Positions 1-7,214 of a DNA stretch of 27,328 nucleotides are shown here, one piece after another. Under the pieces are notes generated by a model. It had not been told where the DNA came from. It did not search any database and saw nothing but the letters and a program-made list of their open reading frames with translations. Source of the stretch: Candidatus Gastranaerophilales bacterium (GTDB lineage Bacteria; Cyanobacteriota; Vampirovibrionia; Gastranaerophilales; Gastranaerophilaceae). Positions within the stretch are counted from its first letter, which is position 1; each line of letters begins with the position of its first letter. The position numbers and the translations under genes were made by a program. The stretch covers positions 1 through 27,328 of the forward strand of contig CAJULR010000045.1 of assembly GCA_910587375.1 (NCBI GenBank), in the 5' to 3' direction.

Positions 1-55
1 ATCAACCAATTAAAAATAAACCCAAATAAAAATACAAAAAGGAGAATCAAATCTT

Positions 56-1264
56 ATGGCTAGAGAAAAATTTGAAAGAACCAAGCCGCACGTTAACGTT
101 GGTACCATTGGTCACGTAGACCACGGTAAAACAACTTTAACAGCTGCGATTACTGGTTGTATGGCTGCAGCAGGTCAAGCAGAAGCTAAGAAATTCGACG
201 AAATCGACGCTGCTCCAGAAGAAAAAGCTCGTGGTATCACCATTTCAACTGCACACGTTGAATATGAAACAGATACAAGACACTATGCACACGTTGACTG
301 CCCAGGCCACGCCGACTATGTTAAAAACATGATTACAGGTGCTGCTCAAATGGACGGCGCAATTCTTGTAGTTGCTGCAACAGACGGTGCAATGCCTCAA
401 ACTCGTGAACACATCCTTCTTGCTCGCCAAGTTGGTGTACCTAAACTTGTTGTATTTATGAACAAATGCGATATGGTTGATGATGAAGAACTTCTAGAAT
501 TAGTTGAAATGGAAGTTCGCGAAATGTTAAGTTCTTATGAATTTGACGGCGACAACATTCCTTTCATCAAGGGTTCAGCATTAAAAGCTTTAGAAGCAGT
601 TCAAGCAAACTCATCCGTTAAACGTGGCGAAGACAAATGGGTTGATAAAATTTGGGAACTTATGGATGCTATTGACAGCTACATCCCGACTCCCGTTCGT
701 GACCTTGATAAACCTTTCTTAATGCCTGTTGAAGACGTATTCTCAATCACAGGTCGTGGTACAGTTGCTACAGGAAGAGTTGAACGCGGCGTTGTTAAAG
801 TTGGTGATGAAGTTGAAATCGTTGGTTTCGGCGAAACTAAAAAATCAACTGTAACTGGTGTTGAAATGTTCAGAAAACTTCTTGACCAAGGTCAAGCAGG
901 TGACAACATCGGTGCTCTTCTTCGTGGTATCGACAAAAAAGATATCCAAAGAGGTCAGGTTCTTGCTAAACCGGGTTCAATTCACCCTCACACAAAATTC
1001 ACAGCTAACGTTTACGTTTTAACAAAAGATGAAGGCGGACGTCACACTCCTTTCTTCCCTGGTTACAGACCTCAGTTCTACATCAGAACAACTGACGTAA
1101 CCGGTTCAATCAAATTTGAAGGCGAAATGGTAATGCCTGGTGATAACGTAGTAATGGACGTTGAACTTATCGCTCCTGTTGCTATCGAACAAGGTATGAG
1201 ATTCGCTATCAGAGAAGGCGGCAGAACAGTTGGCGCCGGCGTTGTAGACAAAATTATTGAATAA
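56..1264 (+). CDS. tuf: Elongation factor Tu
   Basis: EF-Tu is the cytoplasmic GTPase that delivers aminoacyl-tRNA to the ribosomal A site. The 402-residue product has the G1 loop GHVDHGKT (19-26), the switch I motif RGITIS (59-64), the G3 motif DCPGHADYVKNM (81-92) and NKCD in the G4 position near residue 136. Domains 2 and 3 follow, and the C-terminus reads normally to a stop. The length fits the family (about 394-410). The start is set by GGAG at 41-44, 11 bases upstream of the ATG. Codon use is smoother and GC-richer than in the neighbours, as expected for a highly expressed gene. A strong terminator follows, so tuf is probably the last gene of an str-type operon lying off the left edge (inference). 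Confidence 0.98.
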   Translation: MAREKFERTKPHVNVGTIGHVDHGKTTLTAAITGCMAAAGQAEAKKFDEIDAAPEEKARGITISTAHVEYETDTRHYAHVDCPGHADYVKNMITGAAQMDGAILVVAATDGAMPQTREHILLARQVGVPKLVVFMNKCDMVDDEELLELVEMEVREMLSSYEFDGDNIPFIKGSALKALEAVQANSSVKRGEDKWVDKIWELMDAIDSYIPTPVRDLDKPFLMPVEDVFSITGRGTVATGRVERGVVKVGDEVEIVGFGETKKSTVTGVEMFRKLLDQGQAGDNIGALLRGIDKKDIQRGQVLAKPGSIHPHTKFTANVYVLTKDEGGRHTPFFPGYRPQFYIRTTDVTGSIKFEGEMVMPGDNVVMDVELIAPVAIEQGMRFAIREGGRTVGAGVVDKIIE

Positions 1265-1293
1265 TTAAATCTATAACCAAATCAATACTTTTT

Positions 1294-1330
1294 AAAAAAC
1301 CCTGGAAACTTTGCTTTCCAGGGTTTTTTG
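1294..1330 (+). terminator. Rho-independent terminator of tuf
   Basis: A perfect 9-bp stem (CCCTGGAAA pairing with TTTCCAGGG) with a 6-base loop is preceded by an A-run and followed by six T residues. It lies about 30 bases after the tuf stop codon. Confidence 0.93.
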
Positions 1331-1376
1331 TGTTACATAAGTTACATAAATTAAATATTAAACAGGAGGTTTATTG

Positions 1377-1772
1377 ATGAAATTTTTGCATTCTATGATA
1401 AGAGTTAAGGACATTAAGAAATCTTTAGATTTTTATCAAAATGTTTTGGGGCTTGAAATTCAAGATAAAAAGACGCTGGATGATTGTGAATTATATTTTT
1501 TGGCAGAATATGACGGAGCTCCTGAAATTGAACTTACAAACAACTTTGAAACACCTGAAAACGGATATGAAAACGGAAATTGTTTTGGCCACTTTGCCTT
1601 TGCAACAAGCAATATGGATGAATTTTCAGCCCATCTGAAATCTTTAGGGTATGAATTTTTATATGAGCCATATGAATTAAAATTAAAAGCACAAGATGGC
1701 ACAGAAAAAATCAAAAAAATAGCGTTCGTTCAAGACCCGGACGGAAATGAAATTGAGATTATTCAAAAATAA
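1377..1772 (+). CDS. gloA: Glyoxalase I-like VOC metalloprotein (lactoylglutathione lyase family)
   Basis: Glyoxalase I isomerises the hemithioacetal of methylglyoxal and a thiol, the first step of methylglyoxal detoxification in the cytoplasm. The 131-residue protein matches E. coli GloA throughout: an N-terminal LHSMIRV segment, an FYQNVLGL helix, an IELTNN strand, GHFAFA, and a C-terminal DPDGNEIEII. The four metal ligands of the family can be placed at His5, Glu52, His72 and Glu127, so it should be active. The ATG at 1377 is chosen because AGGAGG (1364-1369) sits 7 bases upstream; an in-frame TTG at 1374 would be too close. It is a single gene between the tuf terminator and a pseudogene region. 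It could be another VOC-family lyase, but the ligand set favours glyoxalase I. Confidence 0.88.
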   Translation: MKFLHSMIRVKDIKKSLDFYQNVLGLEIQDKKTLDDCELYFLAEYDGAPEIELTNNFETPENGYENGNCFGHFAFATSNMDEFSAHLKSLGYEFLYEPYELKLKAQDGTEKIKKIAFVQDPDGNEIEIIQK

Positions 1773-1831
1773 GTTTTGTTAAAAGCTTGCCACAGGTTAT
1801 AAAAAGAGGATAATATAGGTATTAAAGCCTC

Positions 1832-1917
1832 AGAGTGTTAAAGCTTATGCGGTTTCAACAGAGAAGGCAGTTTCAAATCGTCGAAGATACCGTTAAATAA
1901 CGGTTAAGTGCTGAATT
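1832..1917 (+). repeat. Leader element shared by both cassette loci (copy A)
   Basis: This stretch aligns with 15717-15803. Shared blocks are AGAGTGTTAA at the left end, a GGTTT(C/T)AACAGA block, TTCAAATCGTC (1872-1882) and TGC(T/C)GAATT at the right end. Between the last two lies a hairpin, ACCGTT-AAAT-AACGGT (1889-1904). The other copy has a hairpin of different sequence in the same place. The two copies are 86 and 87 bp long. It may be a structured RNA leader, a recombination site, or the decayed 5' part of the ancestral gene. Confidence 0.55.
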
Positions 1918-1933
1918 AAACTAAAGCAAAACA

Positions 1934-1956
1934 CATTTTGATGGTTAATCAAGATG
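1934..1956. other. Hairpin upstream of cassette A
   Basis: Arms CATTTTGAT and ATCAAGATG pair over 9 positions (one G-T wobble) around a 5-base loop. It lies just before the point where the open frame of cassette A begins. I find no T-run, so it is not a plain terminator. Confidence 0.4.
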
Positions 1957-2236
1957 TCAAAACCAAATCTTTGGCTATGCTGTAGGTAAGCAGCTATTTG
2001 CGTATTGCCACGGCCACAAGGGTTTCTGCACAGGTTTGCAGCTCTGTGACAACAATTCAGGTTATGGCGCCTTGCAGTGCCAGAATCGCAGCGGCTGCAC
2101 GGGCGCGACGAATAACAACTGCTACCCGAACTATGTATGGTCAGGCACGGTTAACAGCGGTACCAGCTATTACAATCGCTACTTGAATAGTGGCACGTTC
2201 AATTCCAATAGCAATTCCTATACCTATGCCTTTGGT

Positions 2237-2259
2237 GTGCGCTGTGTCCTGGATTTGAA
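2237..2259 (+). repeat. Invariant 23-bp 3' block of the cassettes (copy A)
   Basis: The sequence begins GTGCGCTGTG and ends GGATTTGAA, encoding VRCVLDL plus the first two bases of the next codon. It is identical at all 23 positions to 16143-16165, 16304-16326, 16547-16569 and 16698-16720. Confidence 0.9.
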
Positions 2260-2264
2260 ACAAA

Positions 2265-2315
2265 CCAAAATATCCGCCCTTGAAAATCCAAAGGCGGATA
2301 TTAAAATATTTTTAA
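2265..2315. terminator. Probable bidirectional terminator between cassette A and flgC
   Basis: A perfect 10-bp stem, AATATCCGCC (2269-2278) with GGCGGATATT (2293-2302), encloses a 14-base loop. On the plus strand it is followed by an AT-rich stretch ending in TTTTT. On the minus strand the stem is followed by TTTGGTTTGTTT. It therefore suits both the cassette and the convergent flagellar transcript ending at 2368. Confidence 0.8.
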
Positions 2316-2367
2316 AACATAAAATTTAAGATACCAAATTAAGGTACAATTTTAAAGCATTTAAAGC

Positions 2368-2811
2368 CTATTTACCAATTTCAAGAGCCCTGTTTGCCAT
2401 TGTTTTTGCAATCGTAAGCACGCTAATACTTGCTTCATATGCCCTTTGGGCTAAAACCGCGTCTGCCATATCAACCATCGGGTTTACGTTTGAAGTTCTG
2501 ATATAGCCATATTCATCCGCGTCAGGGTGTCCCGGGCGATATATCCTCTCGCCTTCAGTTGGGTCCTCAACAAGGCCGGTAAACTGTACACCGCCTGATA
2601 AGAAAGGAATTGTGCCAACGCCAAAAACATCTTCTTTCATTGTGTTTAAAAGGCCATGGAAGGAAATGTCCTCTGTTGCATTTAACACAGGAATTTTTCT
2701 TACATAGTTTGGTGTGTCCATATTCGCAATGTTTTTTGCGGCGGTTTCAATTCTTTTGGAGTGGACGTTTATGCCCTGTCTTCCTATATCGAATGAATCC
2801 ATTATACCCAT
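2368..2811 (-). CDS. flgC: Flagellar basal-body rod protein FlgC
   Basis: FlgC is a proximal rod subunit of the flagellar basal body, exported through the flagellar type III apparatus. The 147-residue protein opens with a DSFDIGRQGINVHSKRIETA helix and has the family motif AKNIANMDTPNYVR (about residues 25-38). It ends in the coiled C-terminal helix MADAVLAQRAYEASISVLTIAKTM. This is close to the usual FlgC length (134-150). GAAAGG at 2820-2825 lies 8 bases before the ATG. It is the last gene of the minus-strand flagellar cluster, next to flgB as in most bacteria. A 40-bp repeat separates it from flgB. fliE, the usual third member of a flgBC-fliE set, is absent here. Confidence 0.93.
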   Translation of the reverse strand: MGIMDSFDIGRQGINVHSKRIETAAKNIANMDTPNYVRKIPVLNATEDISFHGLLNTMKEDVFGVGTIPFLSGGVQFTGLVEDPTEGERIYRPGHPDADEYGYIRTSNVNPMVDMADAVLAQRAYEASISVLTIAKTMANRALEIGK

Positions 2812-2838
2812 AATATTTGCCTTTCTTTAGTTTTTATT

Positions 2839-2878
2839 TGTTTCAGTCACAGGCTCATCGCCTGCTCCTTGGGAACAC
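2839..2878. repeat. 40-bp palindromic dispersed repeat, copy 1 (flgB-flgC spacer)
   Basis: The minus-strand sequence begins GTGTTCCCAAGGAGCAGGCG. It matches the copy at 4926-4965 at 36 of 40 positions. The core CAGGC-GATGA-GCCTG is a 5-bp stem with a 5-base loop. It is more GC-rich than its surroundings. Read in one frame it would encode CSQGAGDEPVTET, but here it is intergenic. Confidence 0.75.
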
Positions 2879-2888
2879 CGGCTAACGC

Positions 2889-3236
2889 TTATTTCCCAAC
2901 ATTTATCGCTGTTTTGATTTCTGTTATTGTTGCGCTCATCTGCCTTGCTGCAACCGCGTATAATACAGCATTTTGTTGCATTAGTGCAAGTTCATCCGCC
3001 GCAGAAAGCTGTTCCTGCCTTGCTTCAATCACGCCGGATGGCCCGAGTTTTTGGCTGAGCCTGGTTTCCAGGGGCGAATTCATCGTGTTTAAATATTGGG
3101 AAAATTCAATGTCGCGCCTCACATAGTTTGGTGTGTCCATATTCGCAAGGTTAGAGGACAGGGCTTCCTGCCTGTTTGACATTAAATCGAGATATAATTG
3201 TGACCTTGAAATCGGGTCTTTTGGAAAATAACTCAT
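2889..3236 (-). CDS. flgB: Flagellar basal-body rod protein FlgB
   Basis: FlgB is the rod subunit closest to the MS ring. At 115 residues it is slightly shorter than typical FlgB (about 130). It contains LYLDLMSNRQEALSSNLANM followed by DTPNYVRRDIEF, the conserved NxANxDTPxY segment also seen in the neighbouring FlgC, and a helical C-terminus ending AINVGK. TCCTTT (3244-3249, AAAGGA on the coding strand) gives a ribosome site 7 bases from the ATG. That site overlaps the stop codon of the upstream gene, so translation is likely coupled. Confidence 0.92.
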   Translation of the reverse strand: MSYFPKDPISRSQLYLDLMSNRQEALSSNLANMDTPNYVRRDIEFSQYLNTMNSPLETRLSQKLGPSGVIEARQEQLSAADELALMQQNAVLYAVAARQMSATITEIKTAINVGK

Positions 3237-3247
3237 TTATTTATCCT

Positions 3248-3970
3248 TTAGCTTGTTATGTTAATTGCTTTTTCATACATCTGGTCAATCGCGCTCATAA
3301 GAGTGGTTGAAGCAAGAAGGCTCGCGTTCACTCTCATAACATCGTTAACGTGAGAAAATATATCAACATTTGATCTTTCAATTTTATATTGGCAAATTCT
3401 GTTATGGTCGCTCACAAGAGTTTCCTCGCCTGCAATTTCAGTCTTTTGCCATCTGTTGTTGCCCACTTCCTTTAGACCTTCCGGGTTTTGAAATATTACA
3501 AGAGGGATTGTGCCCTGGAATTCGCCATCCCCGGGGAGTTTTTTATAGGTGTAGACATCTCCGTTACCTTTGATTTCAACTTTTATGCTGTCAGCAGGAA
3601 TTTGAATTCCGGCACCAACGACATCATTGTTTGAATTCATCAATATACCATCTTTTCCAAGAGAAAAAGAACCGTCCCTTGTATAATAAATTTCTCCACC
3701 TTCTGATGTGATGGGAATAAAGCCGGGACCATCAATTGCAACATCCAAAGGTGCCTTTGTTACCTGAATTGAGCCGTTTGAATGATCGGTTCTGATTACC
3801 GCTTTTGAATATCCGTTTTCGCCCAGAATTTCTTCAAACCTCACTGCCTTATAGCCGTTTGTAGACCAGTTTGAAATGTTTTCTGAGTAATATCCCATCT
3901 TGTCAAACTGCGTGAGCGCATTTATCGTATTTCTTCTTATAAGTCCTTGTAAGTTATATCCTGATGTCAT
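3248..3970 (-). CDS. Flagellar rod/hook-basal body protein, FlgF/FlgG family
   Basis: The 240-residue protein belongs to the FlgE/F/G family of axial proteins. It has the N-terminal rod motif in altered form (SENISNWSTNGYKAVRFEE, near residues 28-46). A central segment follows (IDGPGFIPITSEGGEIYYTRDGSFSLGKDG), which is the FlgG/F signature around the first beta domain. The C-terminal helix (SNVDIFSHVNDVMRVNASLLAS) is typical of these proteins. The ribosome site GGAGGG lies inside the 3' end of the preceding gene, only 3 bases separate the two reading frames, and translational coupling is likely. FlgF (proximal) and FlgG (distal) cannot be told apart from this sequence alone. Confidence 0.85.
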   Translation of the reverse strand: MTSGYNLQGLIRRNTINALTQFDKMGYYSENISNWSTNGYKAVRFEEILGENGYSKAVIRTDHSNGSIQVTKAPLDVAIDGPGFIPITSEGGEIYYTRDGSFSLGKDGILMNSNNDVVGAGIQIPADSIKVEIKGNGDVYTYKKLPGDGEFQGTIPLVIFQNPEGLKEVGNNRWQKTEIAGEETLVSDHNRICQYKIERSNVDIFSHVNDVMRVNASLLASTTLMSAIDQMYEKAINITS

Positions 3971-3973
3971 TTA

Positions 3974-4672
3974 TTATGACCCTCCGATTTGTTGAATTGC
4001 CTTTGTAAGGGCACTGTTTTGAAGCATAAAAAGCTGTCTGTTGGCGTCAAAATTACGCCTTAGAGGAACCATTTCCATAAATTCCTGCGCCATTGAAACG
4101 TTTGAAAATTCAAGACAAGATTGCTTCATACCAGGTTCCAGCACAACTCCGCCTTCTGATGACACAACGCCAATTGTATCAACATATTCCATCTTTCTTG
4201 TGGCAGGGTTAAAAACGCTTAAACGCCCAAAATTGTCCACTTTGATATCTTCATATTTTTCAGGCATAAAAGGAAGAATTATAGGGGTTCCGCCTTGGGT
4301 TAAAACCTTTTGATTTTCAAGGCCCAAAAGCTCACCCTTTTCATTAAGCTTAAAACGCCCGTCGCGAGTGAGTTCCACAGAACCTGAATTATTTAAAAGC
4401 TGGAAATATCCTTTTTCGCCAAGTGCAAAATCCAAAGGTTTATCTGTCCTTACGATACGTCCGACAGAATCATCCACAGCCTTTGAAAGCCCGTGAACAC
4501 CGATAAATTCGGCAAACGAAGAAACAACACCGTCTTTTCTCTGATAGCCGACTTTATCAAAACCGTTAACGTTTTCCTGGGCAATACCCATAAGTTCCAT
4601 CTGCATATGCATAGCACCTACGGATTGATTCAGGCCTCTTTGGCTTGCGCTTAAATACCCTTGTATTCTCAT
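3974..4672 (-). CDS. Flagellar rod/hook-basal body protein, FlgF/FlgG family (second paralogue)
   Basis: The 232-residue protein is a second FlgF/FlgG-type axial protein. Its N-terminus (MRIQGYLSASQRGLNQSVGA) forms the family's amphipathic helix. The normal ANxxANxxTxGYK motif is degenerate here (AQENVNGFDKVGYQRKDG). The core LGEKGYFQLLNNSGSVELTRDGRFKLNEKG matches the FlgG/F beta domain, and the C-terminal helix (FDANRQLFMLQNSALTKAIQQIG) is standard for the distal end of the rod. The start has AGGA about 9 bases upstream. Together with the next gene it probably makes up the FlgF/FlgG pair. Confidence 0.83.
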   Translation of the reverse strand: MRIQGYLSASQRGLNQSVGAMHMQMELMGIAQENVNGFDKVGYQRKDGVVSSFAEFIGVHGLSKAVDDSVGRIVRTDKPLDFALGEKGYFQLLNNSGSVELTRDGRFKLNEKGELLGLENQKVLTQGGTPIILPFMPEKYEDIKVDNFGRLSVFNPATRKMEYVDTIGVVSSEGGVVLEPGMKQSCLEFSNVSMAQEFMEMVPLRRNFDANRQLFMLQNSALTKAIQQIGGS

Positions 4673-4797
4673 ACTTTTTTTCCTACTTTGGCAATACTTT
4701 TGAAGTTTTTGATACTTTTTATAAAGGACGTCGGCAAAAATTGGGGAGAATTTAACAAACCAAGGAGAAAATACACCAAATAAACTAGTGTTTCCTA

Positions 4798-4925
4798 TTG
4801 TTCGATACCTTTAGACCGTGTTTCGCTAACATCTTCACTATCCGGCTCCTGTGGGTGTTTCGCCTTTTGTTCGTTTCGCTCACGCTGCCACTTCACAAGG
4901 CTCACATCCTACATCGCCGTTGCTA
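4798..4925. repeat. Degenerate GC-richer repeat tract beside the 40-bp repeat
   Basis: On the minus strand this tract continues from the 40-bp repeat. It contains a weaker second version of its core (GTGAGCCTTGTGAAGTGG against GATGAGCCTGTGAGTGG) and several GCGAAAC units. It lies in the 250-bp gap between the FliK-like gene and the first rod gene. A frame on the minus strand stays open for about 36 codons here, but it has no plausible start. I treat it as repeat-derived filler. Confidence 0.4.
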
Positions 4926-6032
4926 TGTTCCACTCACAGGCTCATCGCCTGTTCCCTGGGAACACACATTATCTTCTTTAATGATACTTTTCTCATAGTC
5001 AACCTGAATTATAATTTTTATCAAACTTTGTGCCATAAGCATTAATTTCGGGCTTATCGTACTTGAAGAGGTTATTTTTACATTGCCTGAAGAATACCCG
5101 GGGGCTGCAGCTAAAATTCCTTCTGTATTTTCATTTTCTTCCGCCTTTTTGCTTGTACCGATTGAAACATTTGATTTTACATTATTCAGGGAAGATTCTT
5201 CCAAAATAAGCTCCATTACCCTTTTATGGGGAAAATCTTTTCCTGCCGTAACATCAATGTCAATCTGCCCCAAAGGGGACATATCCAAAACAGTAATGAC
5301 ATTTCCGAAATTGTTTGTCTGAATTAAAATTTTAACAGATTCTAATGGCTCCTCTGAGTCAGGATCCGGCCCTTGGATTTTATCAAAAATATCGATTGTA
5401 AAATCAAGGTCATTTTCAGCCCGCTGGGACAATGGAAGCCAAGGCAAATACAACAGTAAAAGGTTTTTTAGAGCCTGGCTGTCTGACACAAGGGCGGTGT
5501 TTGCAGAGAATAAATTCATTAATTCTTTTAACCCCGAAACATCGTTTGCACCATACTTTGCAAGGTTTGCAATGGTCATCATAAGCTTTTGCATAGCCTC
5601 TTTTGAATTGTCGTTCAAAAGAATTGAAAGCAAAGAAAGGTCAACTTTTCCGTTATGAAAAAGTTTTGATAAATTTTCAAGCATTTGCTGGTTTAGAGCA
5701 CTTGTTTGGGTTGAATTTGAGGTTATTTGGTTTATAAGTTCCGTAAAATCTCTTGGAAGGTTCAACAAATCCTTTGCATAGTTTGCCTTTTGCTCAATTT
5801 CAATTGTCGTAAGTTTTAATTCTGACGCAACAGAAAGCGTCAAAGGGGTGGATTTAAAAAACAGAGGCGCACTGTTTTGCGTTGTTTGCGGCTGAAAATT
5901 TTGAGCAAACGTATTTGCGCCCGTGTTCATAGCATTTTGGGCGCTGTTTGCTCCGTTATTTTGGACTGACTGATTTGAGATTACATTGTTTGCAATCCTT
6001 GTGATTATCTGAATCGGGTTAAAATCAGTCAT
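4923..6032 (-). CDS. Putative FliK-like flagellar hook-length control protein
   Basis: The 369-residue protein has a Gln/Asn/Ser-rich, low-complexity N-terminal third (about residues 15-60), helical middle segments, and a hydrophobic LLLLYLPWLPL stretch near residue 190-200. A C-terminal region follows (VKILIQTNNFGNVITVLDMSPLG, then QIDIDV). This disordered N-terminus plus a beta-rich domain with a 'xxPLGxIxI' turn is the layout of FliK hook-length regulators. Its place upstream of rod genes supports a flagellar role. The match is by pattern only, so the call is tentative. The final 13 residues (CSQGTGDEPVSGT) are encoded by the 40-bp repeat, so the native C-terminus has probably been replaced. 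AAAGG stands about 9 bases before the ATG. Confidence 0.5.
   Translation of the reverse strand: MTDFNPIQIITRIANNVISNQSVQNNGANSAQNAMNTGANTFAQNFQPQTTQNSAPLFFKSTPLTLSVASELKLTTIEIEQKANYAKDLLNLPRDFTELINQITSNSTQTSALNQQMLENLSKLFHNGKVDLSLLSILLNDNSKEAMQKLMMTIANLAKYGANDVSGLKELMNLFSANTALVSDSQALKNLLLLYLPWLPLSQRAENDLDFTIDIFDKIQGPDPDSEEPLESVKILIQTNNFGNVITVLDMSPLGQIDIDVTAGKDFPHKRVMELILEESSLNNVKSNVSIGTSKKAEENENTEGILAAAPGYSSGNVKITSSSTISPKLMLMAQSLIKIIIQVDYEKSIIKEDNVCSQGTGDEPVSGT
4926..4965. repeat. 40-bp palindromic dispersed repeat, copy 2 (inside the FliK-like 3' end)
   Basis: It matches 2839-2878 at 36 of 40 positions, in the same orientation. It contains the GTTCCC-A-GGGAAC palindrome and the CAGGC/GCCTG stem. 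The stop of the FliK-like gene (4923) lies immediately beyond it, so the repeat encodes the last 13 residues of that protein. Confidence 0.78.
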
Positions 6033-6080
6033 AAAAAAGCCTTTTGTTTTACATTATTTATTAAATTTTAATGATATTTT

Positions 6081-7214
6081 CTAAAAAAGCCATTTTTTTA
6101 ATATTTTTGAAACATAGGTGAAACTATCTTTTACGCCAATGTTTCCGGGCTTTATTCTTTTGTTATAGATTAAAATCGGCACCATTTCCCTTGTGTGGTC
6201 CGTGCCTTTATATGTCGGGTCACAGCCGTGGTCTGCCGTTATGATTAAAAGATCATCATCTTTCATTGCGGGGAGAATTTTATTAAGCGCCTTGTCTATT
6301 TCTTCTATAGCCTTGGCATAGCCCTTATAATCCCGCCTGTGGCCATAGAGCATATCTGTATCCACAAGGTTTGTAAAGATTAAATCAGAATTATCATTCT
6401 TTATAGCATCGAGCGTAATATTCAAGCCTTCTGCGTTTGAACCCGTCGGGGTGAATTTTGTAATGCCTGAGCCCACAAAAATATCATGGATTTTCCCAAT
6501 GCCATACACGCTTTGGCCGTTTTGTTCAATTACATTCAAAATTGTGTCTTTTGGAGGTTTAACGGAATAATCATGCCTGTATTTTCCTATCCTTGTGGGC
6601 TTGCCGCCAAGAACCTGATATGGTCTTGCAATAACCCTTGAAACGCGATAATCCCCTTCATCAAGAATTTCCCTTGCAATTTCGCACCATCTGTATAAAG
6701 TTTCAAGCTTTATAACATCTATATTTGCAGCAATTTGAAAAACGCTGTCTGCGCTTGTATAGACAATAGGGAACTTGGACCTTGTGTGCACCGCGTTAAA
6801 TTCTTCAATTATTTTTGTGCCGGAAGCGGGAACATTTCCAAGAACATTCTTGCAGCCCGTTCTTCTTATAAATTCTGAAATTAATTCATCAGGAAATTTT
6901 TTATACGTTTTAAAAGGTTTATCCAAAACAAGCCCGGCTATTTCCCAATGGCCCGTAGTTGTGTCCTTTCCTTTGGATTTCATTTTCATTGCGCCATATT
7001 TTGCACGCGGATTTTTTACCCTGTTAACGCCGGTTATTTTTCTTATGTTCCCAAGGCCCATAGCTTCCATATTCGGAACTTCTATCCCGCCGTTTGCACG
7101 GGCCAGGTTACAAAGCGTATTGCATTTTAGGGAATCTCCGTATTCTTCAGCGTCTTCAAGTGCGCCAATTCCCATAGAATCGATTACGATAATAATTGCT
7201 CTTTTTTTGCTCAT
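6081..7214 (-). CDS. deoB: Phosphopentomutase
   Basis: DeoB interconverts ribose-1-phosphate (or deoxyribose-1-phosphate) and the 5-phosphate, linking nucleoside breakdown to the pentose phosphate pathway. The 377-residue protein belongs to the alkaline-phosphatase superfamily. It has the N-terminal metal motif IDSMGIGA (Asp12), the phospho-acceptor motif KGKDTTTGHWE with Thr85, and the C-terminal metal motifs DTDMLYGHRRD and ADHGCDPT followed by GTDHTREMVP. The length is slightly below the usual 390-407. Its ATG overlaps the TGA of the upstream decarboxylase gene in an ATGA arrangement, so the two are translationally coupled. It ends 48 bases before the FliK-like gene on the same strand. Confidence 0.95.
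   Translation of the reverse strand: MSKKRAIIIVIDSMGIGALEDAEEYGDSLKCNTLCNLARANGGIEVPNMEAMGLGNIRKITGVNRVKNPRAKYGAMKMKSKGKDTTTGHWEIAGLVLDKPFKTYKKFPDELISEFIRRTGCKNVLGNVPASGTKIIEEFNAVHTRSKFPIVYTSADSVFQIAANIDVIKLETLYRWCEIAREILDEGDYRVSRVIARPYQVLGGKPTRIGKYRHDYSVKPPKDTILNVIEQNGQSVYGIGKIHDIFVGSGITKFTPTGSNAEGLNITLDAIKNDNSDLIFTNLVDTDMLYGHRRDYKGYAKAIEEIDKALNKILPAMKDDDLLIITADHGCDPTYKGTDHTREMVPILIYNKRIKPGNIGVKDSFTYVSKILKKWLF

Larger units (their letters stand above)
1949..2329 (+). pseudogene. Promoterless variable C-terminal cassette (cassette A)
   Basis: An open frame runs from 1949 to the stop at 2327-2329 with no ATG and no ribosome binding site in a usable place; the nearest possible start is a TTG at 2036. 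The product reads as the end of a Cys-rich secreted domain: LCDNNSGYGALQC, then GCTGATNNNCYP, YVWSGT, YLNSGTF and AFGVRCVLDL. This resembles the C-terminus of FISUMP (Fibrobacter paralogous) and C-type-lectin-like surface domains. It is homologous to the four cassettes at 15909-16723. Base composition is clearly GC-richer than the flanks. There is no signal peptide or N-terminal domain, so it is a fragment: a silent donor cassette or a gene remnant. The tail after the conserved block is read-through into the terminator. Confidence 0.7.

Noticed and set aside
1998..2186. Plus-strand open frame over cassette A giving an Ala/Thr/Arg-rich peptide
   Set aside because: It is a shadow frame. The frame at 1949-2329 carries the Cys/Gly/Trp skeleton shared with the other cassettes.
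4798..4905. Minus-strand frame of about 36 codons after the FliK-like stop
   Set aside because: It has no start codon with a ribosome site and stops lie between it and the FliK-like frame. It could be the old C-terminus after a frameshift, but I cannot show this.
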